DNA of 64,000 nt from Arthrobacter sp. SLBN-100 (GTDB lineage Bacteria > Actinomycetota > Actinomycetes > Actinomycetales > Micrococcaceae), in NCBI RefSeq assembly GCF_006715305.1, contig NZ_VFMY01000001.1:3534001-3598000 (forward strand), given 5' to 3'. The notes under the pieces were generated by a model. It saw nothing but the letters and a program-made list of their open reading frames with translations, made no database searches and was not told where the DNA came from. Positions within the stretch are counted from its first letter, which is position 1. Each line of letters begins with the position of its first letter. The translations under genes and the position numbers were made by a program. Below, one piece after another: positions 44,356-54,156 of this stretch.

Positions 44356-45540
44356 CTACACAGCCTCGAGGACGCTGACGTAGTTGGCAATGCCCACGCC
44401 GCCCATGTTCTGGACCGCCGCCCGGCGCGGGCTGGCAAGCTGCATGGCACCGGCCGTCCCGGTCAGCTGCATTGCGGCGATGACATGCTGGGATACGCCG
44501 GTTGCGCCCACAGGGTGGCCCTTGGCCTTCAGGCCACCGGAAACGTTGACGGGCAGTTTGCCGTCCTTGTACACCCAGCCTTCCTCGATGGCGCGGGCGC
44601 CCTGGCCCGGCTCCGTGAGCCCCATTGCCTCGTACATCAGCAGTTCGGCGATGGTGAAACAGTCGTGGACCTCCGCGAAGTCCAGGTCCTCCAGACGCGT
44701 ACCTGCCATGGCCAGTGCCCGCTGCCAGGACACCCGGGTGGCACTGAAGGCTACCGGGTCCCTGCGCGCGGCCGGGAAGAAGTCGTTGGCGTGGCCAAAG
44801 CCCGCGAGCCGGACGGGACCGGTGGCGCCGCCGGTTGGGGAAGTGGACAGCACGACGGCGGCAGCACCGTCGGACACAGGGGAGCAGTCCGTGCGGCGCA
44901 GGGGATCGGCCACCATGGGGTTCTTGTCCGAGACGGTGCGGCAGAACTCCTCGCCGAGGTCCTTGCGGAGCTGGGCGTACGGGTTGTCCACGCCGTTGCG
45001 GTGGTTCTTGGCGGCGATGCTGCCCAGGACGTCGGAAACGGTTCCGTACCGCTTTTCGTAGTGCTTGGCCACTTCGGCAAAGAGCCCGGTGAAGCCAGTG
45101 GTGGATGCTTTGCCCGCCATGTCATAGTCAGCGCCAAGCAGTCCTGCCCCCACAACGTCGGCTCCAGCATGGGTCATCTTTTCGGCGCCGATCACCAGCA
45201 CGGTCTTCGCGGTGCCGGCGAGCAGGGACTTGGTGCCCTGCTGGAAGGCTGCGGAACCGGAAGCGCAGGCGTTCTCCACCCGGGTAGCCGGAACATTCGC
45301 CAGCTCGGGGGAGACCTGCAGCGCGAGCGACGACGGGAACGCCAGCGGCATCATGCCGGAGTTGAACTGGCCGAGGTAGATCTCGTCGATCCGGCCCGGC
45401 TCGATGCCGGCATTCGCAATGGCTTCGGTGGCCACCTGGACGATCAGGGACTCCAATGTCTCGTCCGTCAGCTTCCCGAAACGGCTGTGTCCCCAGCCCG
45501 TGAGCAGGACATCCTTGCCGAACTGTTCCTGCAGGCTCAT
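44356..45540 (-). CDS. Thiolase (acetyl-CoA acetyltransferase/SCP2-type)
   Basis: Protein of 394 residues with active-site Cys92 in [12 protein letters not shown] and the C-terminal GHPVGATG motif; [16 protein letters not shown] is the middle conserved block of SCP2-like thiolases. It cleaves a 3-oxoacyl-CoA with CoA. Its ATG overlaps the CoA-transferase B stop, so the three genes form one unit with the CoA-transferase, probably for 3-keto acid or aromatic-derived acid use. Confidence 0.9.
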   Translation of the reverse strand: MSLQEQFGKDVLLTGWGHSRFGKLTDETLESLIVQVATEAIANAGIEPGRIDEIYLGQFNSGMMPLAFPSSLALQVSPELANVPATRVENACASGSAAFQQGTKSLLAGTAKTVLVIGAEKMTHAGADVVGAGLLGADYDMAGKASTTGFTGLFAEVAKHYEKRYGTVSDVLGSIAAKNHRNGVDNPYAQLRKDLGEEFCRTVSDKNPMVADPLRRTDCSPVSDGAAAVVLSTSPTGGATGPVRLAGFGHANDFFPAARRDPVAFSATRVSWQRALAMAGTRLEDLDFAEVHDCFTIAELLMYEAMGLTEPGQGARAIEEGWVYKDGKLPVNVSGGLKAKGHPVGATGVSQHVIAAMQLTGTAGAMQLASPRRAAVQNMGGVGIANYVSVLEAV

Positions 45541-46259
45541 GCTGTGGCTCCTTCCAGGGCCGATTCCCCCAGGGCAGGGGTGTCCAAAGCAGGGGTGCCC
45601 AGGGCAACCGTGAACTCGGCCTCCGTCTTGCCCCGGATCTCCTCAACGGTGACCCCGGGGGCAAGGCGGGTCAGCGTGAGCTGCCGCCCCCCGCCGTCTG
45701 TTTTTTGCTCATTCTTCGCAATATCGAAGACCGCAAGGTCGCTGATGATCCGGTCCACCACGCCGATGCCGGTCAAGGGGAGAGAGCATTCCCGGACAAT
45801 CTTGGCGCTGCCGTCCTTGGCGTTGTGCTCGGTAAGGACCACGACGCGGGGTGTCCCGGCCACCAGGTCCATGGCGCCGCCCATGCCCTTGACCATCTTG
45901 CCCGGGATGGTCCAGTTTGCGAGGTCGCCACTGCCCGAGACCTGCATCGCTCCCAGGATGGCCACTTTGACGTGGCCGCCGCGGATCATGCCGAAGGACG
46001 TGGCGGAATCGAAGATGCTGCCGCCCGGCAGCACGGTGACGGTCTGCTTGCCGGCATTGATCAGGTCGGCGTCCTCCTCACCCTCGTACGGGAACGGCCC
46101 CATGCCCAGCAGGCCGTTTTCACTCTGCAGTACAACCCGGACGCCGTCGCGCAGGTTGTTGGCCACCAGCGTGGGAATGCCGATGCCCAGGTTCACGTAG
46201 TCGCCGTCGTTCAGTTCCTCGGCCGCGATGGCAGCCATTTCATCCCTGGTCCAGGCCAT
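45537..46259 (-). CDS. 3-oxoacid CoA-transferase subunit B
   Basis: Protein of 240 residues with [12 protein letters not shown] and the catalytic Glu47 in [10 protein letters not shown]. It forms the CoA-transferase with the A subunit encoded 29 bases upstream. The last 30 residues are a repetitive [19 protein letters not shown] tail beyond the usual end. Acceptor acid (3-oxoacid, 3-oxoadipate or similar) unknown. Confidence 0.92.
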   Translation of the reverse strand: MAWTRDEMAAIAAEELNDGDYVNLGIGIPTLVANNLRDGVRVVLQSENGLLGMGPFPYEGEEDADLINAGKQTVTVLPGGSIFDSATSFGMIRGGHVKVAILGAMQVSGSGDLANWTIPGKMVKGMGGAMDLVAGTPRVVVLTEHNAKDGSAKIVRECSLPLTGIGVVDRIISDLAVFDIAKNEQKTDGGGRQLTLTRLAPGVTVEEIRGKTEAEFTVALGTPALDTPALGESALEGATA

Positions 46260-46288
46260 GGAGTACTCCTCAGGTAGGTGTTCGGGTG

Positions 46289-47020
46289 TCAGACGGCCAG
46301 GGCTTCGGTTTCTACGGAAACAGCACGCTGCCGGACGGTTCGCTGCTCAATGTCCTTGACCCTGCCGCTGGCTTGGACCAGGCGCTGGACGAAAACGCCA
46401 GGGGTGACGATGTGGTTGGGATCCAGCTCGCCCGGTGCCACAACCACCTCCGCCTCCGCAATGGTCAGGAGCCCTGCCGTTGCGACCACAGGGTTGAAGT
46501 TCCGGGCGGTGTAGCGGTAGACGAGGTTTCCGTCCGTGTCCGCGGTGTGGGCATGGACCAGTGCGACGTCGGCCCGGATGGCGCGCTCCTGGACGTACCT
46601 TTCGCCGTCGAACACCTCGTGCGGCTTGCCTTCGGCAACCAGGGTTCCTACGCCGGTTTTCGTGTAGAAGGCGGGGATGCCCGCACCACCGGCCCGCAGG
46701 CGTTCCGCGAGGGTGCCCTGCGGGGTGAACTCGACCTCCAGCCGGCCGGCAAGGTATTGCTCGGCGAAAAGTTTGTTTTCACCCACATAGCTGGCAATGA
46801 CTTTCCGGACCTGGCCCGCCTCGATAAGGATGCCAAGGCCTTTGCCGTCTACACCCATATTGTTCGAGACCACCGTCAAGTCCTTCACGCCGGAATCCCG
46901 GATGGCTTCGATGAGGTCTGCCGGAATGCCGCTCAGGCCGAATCCGCCCACGGCAAGAGTCATTCCGTCCCGCAGTGCCCCTTCCAGGGCGACGGCGGCA
47001 GCTGGCTGAAGTTTGGACAT
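46289..47020 (-). CDS. 3-oxoacid CoA-transferase subunit A
   Basis: Protein of 243 residues with [33 protein letters not shown] and [24 protein letters not shown], all CoA-transferase A features. First gene of the unit with subunit B and the thiolase. It is divergent from the IclR gene, with palindromic sites in the shared region. Confidence 0.93.
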   Translation of the reverse strand: MSKLQPAAAVALEGALRDGMTLAVGGFGLSGIPADLIEAIRDSGVKDLTVVSNNMGVDGKGLGILIEAGQVRKVIASYVGENKLFAEQYLAGRLEVEFTPQGTLAERLRAGGAGIPAFYTKTGVGTLVAEGKPHEVFDGERYVQERAIRADVALVHAHTADTDGNLVYRYTARNFNPVVATAGLLTIAEAEVVVAPGELDPNHIVTPGVFVQRLVQASGRVKDIEQRTVRQRAVSVETEALAV

Positions 47021-47051
47021 GGCGCCTCCTCGTTGAGAGTCCCGAAGTTCG

Positions 47052-47068
47052 TGTCCACTTTGTGGACA
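47052..47068. promoter_or_regulatory. Palindromic operator, candidate IclR site 1
   Basis: TGTCCAC-TTT-GTGGACA is a perfect palindrome between the CoA-transferase and IclR genes, 32 bases upstream of the scoA-type start. Probably bound by the IclR regulator. Confidence 0.65.
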
Positions 47069-47174
47069 GTGGGTCTGAATAGGGACACTAGGGGTGCACC
47101 ACCAGGGCTGTCAAGGCGACAAGTTGTCCGGGAATGGCGCTGCTTCTACAGTGTGGACGGTAAGGTGATAGCGG

Positions 47175-47187
47175 TCCATATTGTGGA
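47175..47187. promoter_or_regulatory. Palindromic operator, candidate IclR site 2
   Basis: TCCATATTGTGGA resembles site 1 (TCCACTTTGTGGA) and lies just before the IclR ribosome site, consistent with autoregulation. Confidence 0.55.
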
Positions 47188-47203
47188 TACATAAAGGAGA
47201 AAA

Positions 47204-47998
47204 GTGAGTAATTCGCCAGTGCCCGGCGCCCAGGTGGTCAGCCGGGTCGCGCGGTTGCTGCGACTCGTGGGGCGCGGCGCGGACGGAATGCCGCTGTCCG
47301 CCCTGGTGAACGAATCCGGCCTCACCCGGCCCACCGTCCACCGGCTGTTGTCCTCGCTGGCTTCCGAAGGCCTGCTGGACCACGACCCGGGCAGCGGGAA
47401 CTGGGTGCTGGGGCCGGAGATTTTCCTGATGGGGTCGGTGGCGTCGGCACGCTTCCCCCTGGAGGACATTGCACGGCCCAGCCTCCGCCGGCTTGCCGAG
47501 GCAACCGGCGAGAGCGCCTTCTTCTCCATCCGCCGCGGGGCCGAGACGGTGTGCCTGCTGCGGGAGGAAGGAAGCTTCCCGGTCCGCTCCTTTGTGTTGC
47601 ACGAGGGTGTCCGGTTCCCGCTGGGGGTGGCCTCCGCCGGCACCGCGATCATGGCTTTCCTGCCAGAGGCCGAGCAGGAGGAGCTGCTGCATGACTGGGC
47701 CGGACACGCAGGGGCGTTCGCGGCAGGCCATCCGAAGGAGCTCGTCCGGGCGAACCTCGCGGAAACCAGGCTGACAGGCTACTCGGTAAATCCCGGGCTG
47801 GTGCTGGAAGGCAGCTGGGGGATGGGCGCAGCAGTGTTCGATCAGTCCGGCAGGCCAGCGTGGGCGCTGTCGCTGACCGGCATTGAACCCCGGTTCAAGC
47901 CGGAGCGGCGGGAAGAGCTGGGCAACCTCCTGCTGGCCGAGGCGCACCGCATCACCCAGCAGCTGGGCGGCGCCGGGAAAGGCAGCCGGCCCCGCTGA
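47204..47998 (+). CDS. IclR-family transcriptional regulator
   Basis: Regulator of 264 residues from GTG 47204 with AAGGAG upstream. N-terminal winged helix (LSALVNESGLTRPTVHRLLSSLASEGLL) and a C-terminal effector domain typical of IclR. Divergent from the CoA-transferase/thiolase genes, which it likely controls through the nearby palindromes. Confidence 0.92.
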   Translation: MSNSPVPGAQVVSRVARLLRLVGRGADGMPLSALVNESGLTRPTVHRLLSSLASEGLLDHDPGSGNWVLGPEIFLMGSVASARFPLEDIARPSLRRLAEATGESAFFSIRRGAETVCLLREEGSFPVRSFVLHEGVRFPLGVASAGTAIMAFLPEAEQEELLHDWAGHAGAFAAGHPKELVRANLAETRLTGYSVNPGLVLEGSWGMGAAVFDQSGRPAWALSLTGIEPRFKPERREELGNLLLAEAHRITQQLGGAGKGSRPR

Positions 47999-48025
47999 GT
48001 CTCCCCGGCTTTCCCGCAGAACTTT

Positions 48026-48062
48026 CGACGGCGCGCCGCCCTTTTGGTACGACGCGCCGTCG
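48026..48062. repeat. GC-rich hairpin between convergent genes
   Basis: CGACGGCGCG (48026-48035) pairs with CGCGCCGTCG (48053-48062) around a loop containing CTTTTGGT; imperfect pairs extend the stem. It is followed by GAAAGGTGGGG at 48071-48081, the same flank as the 44261 element. It is between the convergent IclR and nadE genes and may terminate both. Confidence 0.6.
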
Positions 48063-48131
48063 TGCCTTCCGAAAGGTGGGGGATTTCAGCGCCGCAGGGT
48101 CAGGCGCTGCAGCGGGCCAGGCAGGGGCGGA

Positions 48132-48986
48132 CTACAACCCGGCGCGGGGCTCCTCCGGACCCTGGCCCTTCCACCAGGTGTCAAAAATGGTGACGGGGAC
48201 GGTGCGCTTGTGCCGCGTGCGCAGGTACTTCGTTTCGATCGATTCCGCCACCGATTCGGGAACGTCCCGGCCTTCCAGGTAGTCGTCGATCTGGTCGTAG
48301 CTCAAGCCCAGCTCGTCCTCGTCGGTCCGGCCCGGTTTGTCATCCAGCAGGTCCGCGGTGGGCACCTTTTCCCAGATGCGGGCCGGTGCGCCAAGCTCGG
48401 CCAGCAGGGCGCGGTTCTGCCGCTTGTTCAGGCCGAACAGCGGCAGGATGTCTGCGCCGCCGTCGCCATATTTCGTGAAGAAACCGGTGACCGATTCGGC
48501 ACCGTGGTCCGTACCGATGACCAGGTAGTTGTGTTCCCCGGCCAGCGCATACTGCGCGATCATGCGGGTGCGTGCCTTGGTGTTGCCCTTATGGAAGTCG
48601 GAGATTTCCGAGCCCACGGTCTTCTCGAACTCGTCCTCGAAGCCGTCCACCGCTGCTGAAATGTTGAACGTCCACTCGGTCTTGGGCCGGATGAAGTCCA
48701 GGGCCGCCTGGGCGTCTTCCTCGTCGTGCTGGACGCCATACGGCAGCCGCACGGCCACGAAGTTAGCGTCGACGCCCTCGGACTCGAGCTCCTCGACCGC
48801 CAGCTGGGCCAGTTTTCCGGCCAGGGACGAGTCCAGTCCGCCGGAAATTCCCAGGACAAAGCCCTTGGTGTGGGTGGCTTTGAGGTACTCCTTCAGGAAA
48901 GTGACTCGTTTGCGCACCTCCCCTGCGGGGTCGATCCGGGGCTGTACGCCCATTTCTTCAATGATCCTGGCCTGGAGTTCGCGCAT
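48132..48986 (-). CDS. nadE: Ammonia-dependent NAD synthetase
   Basis: Enzyme of 284 residues; ATG 48986 ([13 protein letters not shown]) matches the family start better than TTG 49013, though neither has a good ribosome site. The ATP-pyrophosphatase motif is [36 protein letters not shown] and [19 protein letters not shown] are strong NadE blocks. It amidates nicotinic acid adenine dinucleotide to NAD. Confidence 0.95.
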   Translation of the reverse strand: MRELQARIIEEMGVQPRIDPAGEVRKRVTFLKEYLKATHTKGFVLGISGGLDSSLAGKLAQLAVEELESEGVDANFVAVRLPYGVQHDEEDAQAALDFIRPKTEWTFNISAAVDGFEDEFEKTVGSEISDFHKGNTKARTRMIAQYALAGEHNYLVIGTDHGAESVTGFFTKYGDGGADILPLFGLNKRQNRALLAELGAPARIWEKVPTADLLDDKPGRTDEDELGLSYDQIDDYLEGRDVPESVAESIETKYLRTRHKRTVPVTIFDTWWKGQGPEEPRAGL

Positions 48987-49060
48987 GTGCTCCAGCCTAG
49001 CCAGCAGTGTCAACGGCGCTCAAGCATCCACACCGGCACGCCCACACTAAACTGGAGACC

Positions 49061-49645
49061 ATGACTTCCCCCAGTGACACTGCAGTTGACGCTGCAGCCG
49101 CCCGCGCCCGCCTGCTGGAACTGATCAAGGAGCTTGCCGTAGTCCGCGGCAAGGTGATCCTGTCCAGCGGGGCGGAAGCCGACTACTACATCGACCTGCG
49201 CCGCATCACCCTGCACCACGAGGCCTCGAAGCTGGTGGGCCAGGTTATGCTGGCGCTGGCGGACGAGGCCGGCATCGACTTTGAGTGCGCCGGCGGGCTC
49301 ACCATGGGAGCCGACCCCGTGGGTACTGCAGTGATGCATGCGGCCCGTGACGCCGGCCGGACGGTTGACGCATTCGTGGTCCGCAAAGCCCAGAAGTCCT
49401 ACGGCATGGGCCGCCAGGTGGAGGGTCCCTCAGTGGAAGGCCGCAAGGTGCTGGTCCTGGAGGACACCTCCACAACCGGCGGTTCGGCGCTGACGGCAGT
49501 GGAAGGAGTCCGGCGGGCCGGCGGGAACGTGGTGGCTGTTGCCGTCATCGTGGACCGGGACACCGGAGCCAAGGAAAAGATCGAAGCCGAGACGGGTGTG
49601 CCCTACCTGTTCGCGTTCGGCAAGGACGAGCTGGGCCTTTCATAG
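49061..49645 (+). CDS. pyrE: Orotate phosphoribosyltransferase
   Basis: Protein of 194 residues from ATG 49061. The PRPP-binding motif is VLVLEDTSTTGGSAL, preceded by AGGLTMGADPVG and VRKAQKSYGMG. It makes orotidine monophosphate in pyrimidine synthesis. The 54-base longer frame is intergenic. Monocistronic. Confidence 0.95.
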   Translation: MTSPSDTAVDAAAARARLLELIKELAVVRGKVILSSGAEADYYIDLRRITLHHEASKLVGQVMLALADEAGIDFECAGGLTMGADPVGTAVMHAARDAGRTVDAFVVRKAQKSYGMGRQVEGPSVEGRKVLVLEDTSTTGGSALTAVEGVRRAGGNVVAVAVIVDRDTGAKEKIEAETGVPYLFAFGKDELGLS

Positions 49646-49776
49646 CGCTGTCCCAGTCATAGCACTCCCGTCATTGCTGCCCGGGTGTGCGTGGCCGGGC
49701 AGCGGTGTTGGATCTGAGGTGGAGGTCGTTTATCATTTGCCTTATCCCCTCATTCCCCGTACGGAGAACGTGCACA

Positions 49777-50544
49777 ATGCTCCCAACTGACCAGCCCTTG
49801 AACCCCACCGAGCAGGTCCAGAACCTTATCCTGGACAGCGCGGACTTCGAGGACTTCATGAACGAACTTGCCCGGTTTTCGGCACGCCAGGTGGCCGGCG
49901 AAGGCGAGGACGCCCTCTGCGGCATCACCTTGCTTCGCGACCGGAAGGCAGCCACCATCGGCTGGAGCAGCGACTCTGCGCGGGAAGTGGACGAGATTCA
50001 GTATTCGCTGTCGCAGGGACCGTGCCTTACTGCCGCAAAAGAGGAACGCGAAGTCCACGTTCCTGACCTGTTCGAGGAGAACCGGTGGGGACCGGACTAT
50101 GCATCCGCAGTCGCCTCGCACGGGCTGCGGTCAGTGTTGTCCCTGCCGTTCAACCTCCAGGGCGAGGCCAAGGCGGCCTTGAACCTTTATTCCGACGTTC
50201 CGCATAAGTTCGATGAACGCGCCGCCGCCAAGGCGCGGGGCTTCACTCGGGAAATTTCACAAGCCCTCCGGCTGGCCGTGCGGTTCTCGCTTCACTCTGA
50301 CAGTGCAGCCAATCTCCGGGCAACCCTGCATTCCCGGACCATCATCGACATCGCCATAGGCATCGTCATGGCCCAGAACAGGTGCAGCCAGGAGGCTGCG
50401 GTGAGTATTCTCACCGAGGCTGCCAGCAACAGCAACACCAAGCTGCGGGACATCGCCAAGTCCCTCGTGGACTCCGTCGGGGGAGTCGGGACGCGAACGC
50501 ATTTCCAGGAACCCGGGCAGTTGCAGACGGATCAAACAGCGTAG
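49777..50544 (+). CDS. GAF and ANTAR domain RNA-binding regulator
   Basis: Protein of 255 residues from ATG 49777. The N-terminal 160 residues form a GAF-like sensor (GITLLRDRKAATIGWSSDS, YSLSQGPCLTAA). The C-terminal ANTAR domain has RTIIDIAIGIVMAQNRCSQEAAVSIL and the following helices. ANTAR proteins bind hairpins in nascent RNA to cause antitermination; the RNA targets are not visible here. Confidence 0.9.
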   Translation: MLPTDQPLNPTEQVQNLILDSADFEDFMNELARFSARQVAGEGEDALCGITLLRDRKAATIGWSSDSAREVDEIQYSLSQGPCLTAAKEEREVHVPDLFEENRWGPDYASAVASHGLRSVLSLPFNLQGEAKAALNLYSDVPHKFDERAAAKARGFTREISQALRLAVRFSLHSDSAANLRATLHSRTIIDIAIGIVMAQNRCSQEAAVSILTEAASNSNTKLRDIAKSLVDSVGGVGTRTHFQEPGQLQTDQTA

Positions 50545-50628
50545 CCTTCCGCTTGTGCCGGGATCCTGCCGGAGGTTAGGCTTAGCGAGGTTGAGCCGTC
50601 GGCCATAGACACCTTTTTTGGAGTACCT

Positions 50629-51282
50629 ATGGACCGCATACTGAATGCCCTTGTCAATCTCGACGTCCCTGCCGACGTTGTCCGCATCGATGTCCAGGGA
50701 ACCCTCAACCAGGATTCACGGCCTGGCCTCGTCCAGATCATCCGGCGTATCCGGCGCATGGGGATCCAGTCCCACATCCGTGTTGAGCTCTCACGGGCTG
50801 CCTTGGTTGAGTCCTCCGCACTCGCGGGCCTTCGCCAGGACCTCAACGACATCGATGCCGGCAGCTTGATGGGAATCCACGGTGCCGGGGTGTCGCTTGA
50901 CCTTTCACCTGCGGATAGTGAGTCCCGTGGCGAAGAACTGCTGACCGTTATCGACGGCTTTTCCGCTGATTCCATTGCAGAAACCAATTCCATTGCAAAA
51001 CTTGATGCCATCGAAGCCGCAGCAGCCATGCCGGGCTTTGATGGGGCCCCGCCCCTGGAACTACCGGGGCTGGGGGCGTGGGGCGGCCGGGTGCTGCAGG
51101 AGTTTTCGGACGAGGAGCTGCTGCTCGCCAGCGACACGCTCTTCGCCCTGCTGGACAACCCCGGGGCTTTTGCGGGATCGGACCTTCTGGCCCGGTATGA
51201 CGACATAGGCCGGGAGATCACGCGGCGCCAACAGGACAGCGCCAGCCCATTTCCCACAACGGAAGGCCAGGCCGCCAGCTGA
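50629..51282 (+). CDS. STAS-like N-terminal domain protein, unknown function
   Basis: Protein of 217 residues with GGAGTACCT before ATG 50629. The first 90 residues look like a STAS-type alpha/beta fold (VRIDVQGTLNQDSRPGLVQII and SRAALVESSALAGLRQDL). The rest is rich in acidic residues and has no recognized domain. It follows the GAF-ANTAR gene by 84 bases, so both may belong to one signalling unit; this is inference. Confidence 0.6.
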   Translation: MDRILNALVNLDVPADVVRIDVQGTLNQDSRPGLVQIIRRIRRMGIQSHIRVELSRAALVESSALAGLRQDLNDIDAGSLMGIHGAGVSLDLSPADSESRGEELLTVIDGFSADSIAETNSIAKLDAIEAAAAMPGFDGAPPLELPGLGAWGGRVLQEFSDEELLLASDTLFALLDNPGAFAGSDLLARYDDIGREITRRQQDSASPFPTTEGQAAS

Positions 51283-51365
51283 ACCACTCCCGCTGACCAG
51301 GCGTCACTGAATGGTTACCGCGGCCTTCTTGCGGCGGCGTCTTCCGTTATGCCTACGGTAGGGGT

Positions 51366-52406
51366 GTGCCATATGAGGGGGACACAAATTCGCAGGACCG
51401 GCGGGGGGCTTCCGGAGCCCGGCTGCTGGGACAAGCCGCTGCCCTTAAACAGTTTTCCCGCCGCGCGTTCCTGACTGGAGCAGGCGCATCCGGCGTGCTG
51501 GCCGCCGACATGCTCCTCACCCGGGAGGTGCAGTCGCAGCGCCGTTCCAACAGGATCCTCGCGATGCCGGATGAGTTCGCCGAAGCCTACTACCCGGACG
51601 CCAGCTGGTTCCTGTTCCCCGGCTACAAAACCAGTTGGGAAGAAGCGCAGTGGATCCTGAACTCCCTTCGCGGCACCCTGAACAAGCGCGCCCGGCTCGC
51701 CGCGGTCGGCTATTCGAACCGGGGGCTGGACATCGATGAGCTGGTCATCGCCGTCCTCGAGTACGTGCGCACCGAGAAGCTCACCAAGGTGTTCTTCTAC
51801 GGACACAGCTTCGGCGGGATGGTGGCCACGCAGGTGGCTGCCCGGCTGCTCGAAGTCCACGGCGTCGAGGTGGAGCTGATTGTGCTGGACTCCAGCCCCT
51901 ACAGCAAGCACGACGTGCTGGACCAGAGCTGGTTCGACGGCGTGGTGTTCCTTTACGAGCGCGGCTTCCGGTTCCCGTCCACGCTGCGCGGCGGGTACGA
52001 GCTGGGGGAGCGGGTGATCCACAAGGACGAACGGAGCTGGCGCCAGATCCTTGACCAGGCGCTTGAACAGCTGTCGCCGATCGCCCCGTCCAACCTGCTC
52101 ATCCAGTCCGAGTCCGCGTACATCTACCATTTCGACGGCCTGCAGTTCGTGGACAAACTGGGCAGTGCCAAGATGGCCTACATCGGCAATCCCCGGGACC
52201 GCACCGTCCGCTACCAGACGGCGGTTGAGGCCTGGGCGGTGGCGTTCAAGGCGAACATGGTTTCCAGTGACCTGCAGACTGTCGGTGCTGCTCCGGCCCA
52301 CGCCAGCCCGGGCTGGAACCCGAACATCTACCGGCCCCTCCTGCAGCGGCTGCTGGACGAGAACTTCCCGTTGCCCCGGGGCGGATCCCGGGTGACGGTC
52401 TTCTAG
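51366..52406 (+). CDS. Alpha/beta hydrolase with Tat-type signal
   Basis: Protein of 346 residues from GTG 51366. The segment SRRAFLTGAGASGVLAADMLL (near residue 31) looks like a twin-arginine signal after a 30-residue N-terminus, so it is probably exported folded. The nucleophile elbow is YGHSFGGMVATQV. The remaining triad residues cannot be assigned with confidence. Likely an esterase or lipase-type enzyme. Confidence 0.75.
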   Translation: MPYEGDTNSQDRRGASGARLLGQAAALKQFSRRAFLTGAGASGVLAADMLLTREVQSQRRSNRILAMPDEFAEAYYPDASWFLFPGYKTSWEEAQWILNSLRGTLNKRARLAAVGYSNRGLDIDELVIAVLEYVRTEKLTKVFFYGHSFGGMVATQVAARLLEVHGVEVELIVLDSSPYSKHDVLDQSWFDGVVFLYERGFRFPSTLRGGYELGERVIHKDERSWRQILDQALEQLSPIAPSNLLIQSESAYIYHFDGLQFVDKLGSAKMAYIGNPRDRTVRYQTAVEAWAVAFKANMVSSDLQTVGAAPAHASPGWNPNIYRPLLQRLLDENFPLPRGGSRVTVF

Positions 52407-52413
52407 TGCCGGC

Positions 52414-53244
52414 CTAGATCTGGTTCTTCAGGTCCGCCACCGAGTTCAGCACCTGGTTGGGGCGGAACGGGTACGAGCCGATCTCTTCGCGCTGGGTAAT
52501 ACCGCTCAGGACCAGGACCGTGTGCAGCCCGGCTTCCATGCCGGCAATGATGTCCGTGTCCATCCGGTCGCCGATCATAGCGGTGGTTTCCGAATGCGCG
52601 TCGATCTGGTTCATGGCAGAGCGGAACATCATCGGGTTGGGCTTGCCCACGATGTACGGCTCCCGGCCGGTGGCCTTGCTGATCAGGGCTGCGATGGCCC
52701 CCGTGGCGGGCATGGGACCGTCCTTGGACGGGCCGGTGGCATCCGGGTTCGTGGCAATGAACCGGGCGCCGGCAAGGATCAGCCGGATGGCCATGGTGAT
52801 CGCCTCGAAGGAGTAGGTGCGCGTCTCGCCAAGCACCACAAAGTCCGGGTTCTGGTCGGTGAGGATGAAGCCTGCCTCGTGCAGCGCCGTCGTCAGGCCT
52901 GCCTCGCCGATGGTGTAGGCGCGGTTGCCGGACCCTGAACCCTCCACCTGGTCCTTGAGGAACTGGGCGGTGGCCAACGCGGACGTCCAGATGTTTTCTT
53001 CGGGAACCTCGAGCCCCGAAGCCTTCAGCCTGGCGGCCAGGTCGCGCGGGGTGAAGATGGAGTTGTTGGTGAGGACCAGGAAGCGCTTTGATGTGTCCAC
53101 CCACCGCTGGATGAGCTCCGCTGCACCTGGAATCGGCTGGTTCTCGTGGACCAGGACGCCGTCCATGTCCGTCAGCCAGCACTCGATCTCCTGGCCGCTG
53201 CGGTACACCGCTGGTGACCCTACAACCTTGTCCGCTTCTGCCAT
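52414..53244 (-). CDS. HAD-IIA phosphatase, NagD-like
   Basis: Protein of 276 residues with the HAD motif I CWLTDMDGVLVHEN (Asp-x-Asp), motif II LTNNSIFTPR, GKPNPMMFRSAM and MIGDRMDTDI. NagD-type proteins dephosphorylate nucleotide or sugar phosphates such as UMP or phosphoglycolate. Its stop is 7 bases from the convergent hydrolase stop. Confidence 0.92.
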   Translation of the reverse strand: MAEADKVVGSPAVYRSGQEIECWLTDMDGVLVHENQPIPGAAELIQRWVDTSKRFLVLTNNSIFTPRDLAARLKASGLEVPEENIWTSALATAQFLKDQVEGSGSGNRAYTIGEAGLTTALHEAGFILTDQNPDFVVLGETRTYSFEAITMAIRLILAGARFIATNPDATGPSKDGPMPATGAIAALISKATGREPYIVGKPNPMMFRSAMNQIDAHSETTAMIGDRMDTDIIAGMEAGLHTVLVLSGITQREEIGSYPFRPNQVLNSVADLKNQI

Positions 53245-53296
53245 GCCTACCTCCGCCGGTGAATGAAAGCCGAAAGGTCCAGTCTAGTGTTGAGGG

Positions 53297-53992
53297 GTGA
53301 ACCAAACGCCCGGTATGACGTCCGAACCGCAGCCTGAGCCGGAGGAGGCCGCCACCGAAAAGGCGGAGGTGGGCGTCGGGCCCTGGGAAGGCGAACTGCC
53401 CGAAGGCGAGCACTGGGACCCTGACCTCCTGGCGGACGGTGACCGGCGCAACGTCCTGGACAAGTACCGCTACTGGAAGCACGACGCGATCGTGGCGGAG
53501 CTGGACTCGCGGCGGCATAACTTCCACGTCGCCATCGAAAACTGGCAGCACGACCTCAATATCGGCACCGTGGTGCGCACCGCGAACGCGTTCCTCGCCA
53601 AAGAGGTGCACATCATCGGCCGACGGCGGTGGAACCGGCGGGGTGCCATGGTCACCGACCGGTACCAGCATGTCCGCCATCACCCCACCGTTGAAGATTT
53701 CGTAGCGTGGGCGCAGGGGGAGGGGCTGGCGATCATCGGGGTGGACATCTTCCCTGACTCGGTGCCGCTGGAAACCTACGAACTGCCCAGGGACTGCGTG
53801 CTGGTGTTCGGCCAGGAAGGCCCCGGCCTGACCCCGGAGGTGCACGAGGCCGCCGTCGCCACCTTGTCCATCGAACAGTTCGGCTCCACCCGGTCCATCA
53901 ACGCAGCCTCCGCCGCGGCGATCGCCATGCATGCATGGGTCCGCCGGCACGTCTTCAACCAGCACGTGCAGCAACCGGGGGCTGGCACTTAG
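53297..53992 (+). CDS. TrmH/SpoU family RNA methyltransferase
   Basis: Protein of 231 residues from GTG 53297 with a long acidic N-terminus (about 1-55). The SPOUT methyltransferase motifs are NWQHDLNIGTVVRTANAF, LVFGQEGPGL and FGSTRSINAASAAAIAMHAW, typical of 2'-O-ribose methylation of tRNA or rRNA. The target RNA is unknown. Confidence 0.92.
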   Translation: MNQTPGMTSEPQPEPEEAATEKAEVGVGPWEGELPEGEHWDPDLLADGDRRNVLDKYRYWKHDAIVAELDSRRHNFHVAIENWQHDLNIGTVVRTANAFLAKEVHIIGRRRWNRRGAMVTDRYQHVRHHPTVEDFVAWAQGEGLAIIGVDIFPDSVPLETYELPRDCVLVFGQEGPGLTPEVHEAAVATLSIEQFGSTRSINAASAAAIAMHAWVRRHVFNQHVQQPGAGT

Positions 53993-54156
53993 CGGTGCTC
54001 CCGGCGGTGCATAGGCCCCGAATGCCATCCCGCGCCAGTGTTACCGTCCGGTGACCCGAAACACTCGGCCCGTCCGGGAATGGCTAGGATGGTGCTAGCC
54101 GTAAGCGGTACTCCAGGGTTACCAGCCCACAGACGAACCTCAGCATAGGAGTCAGC

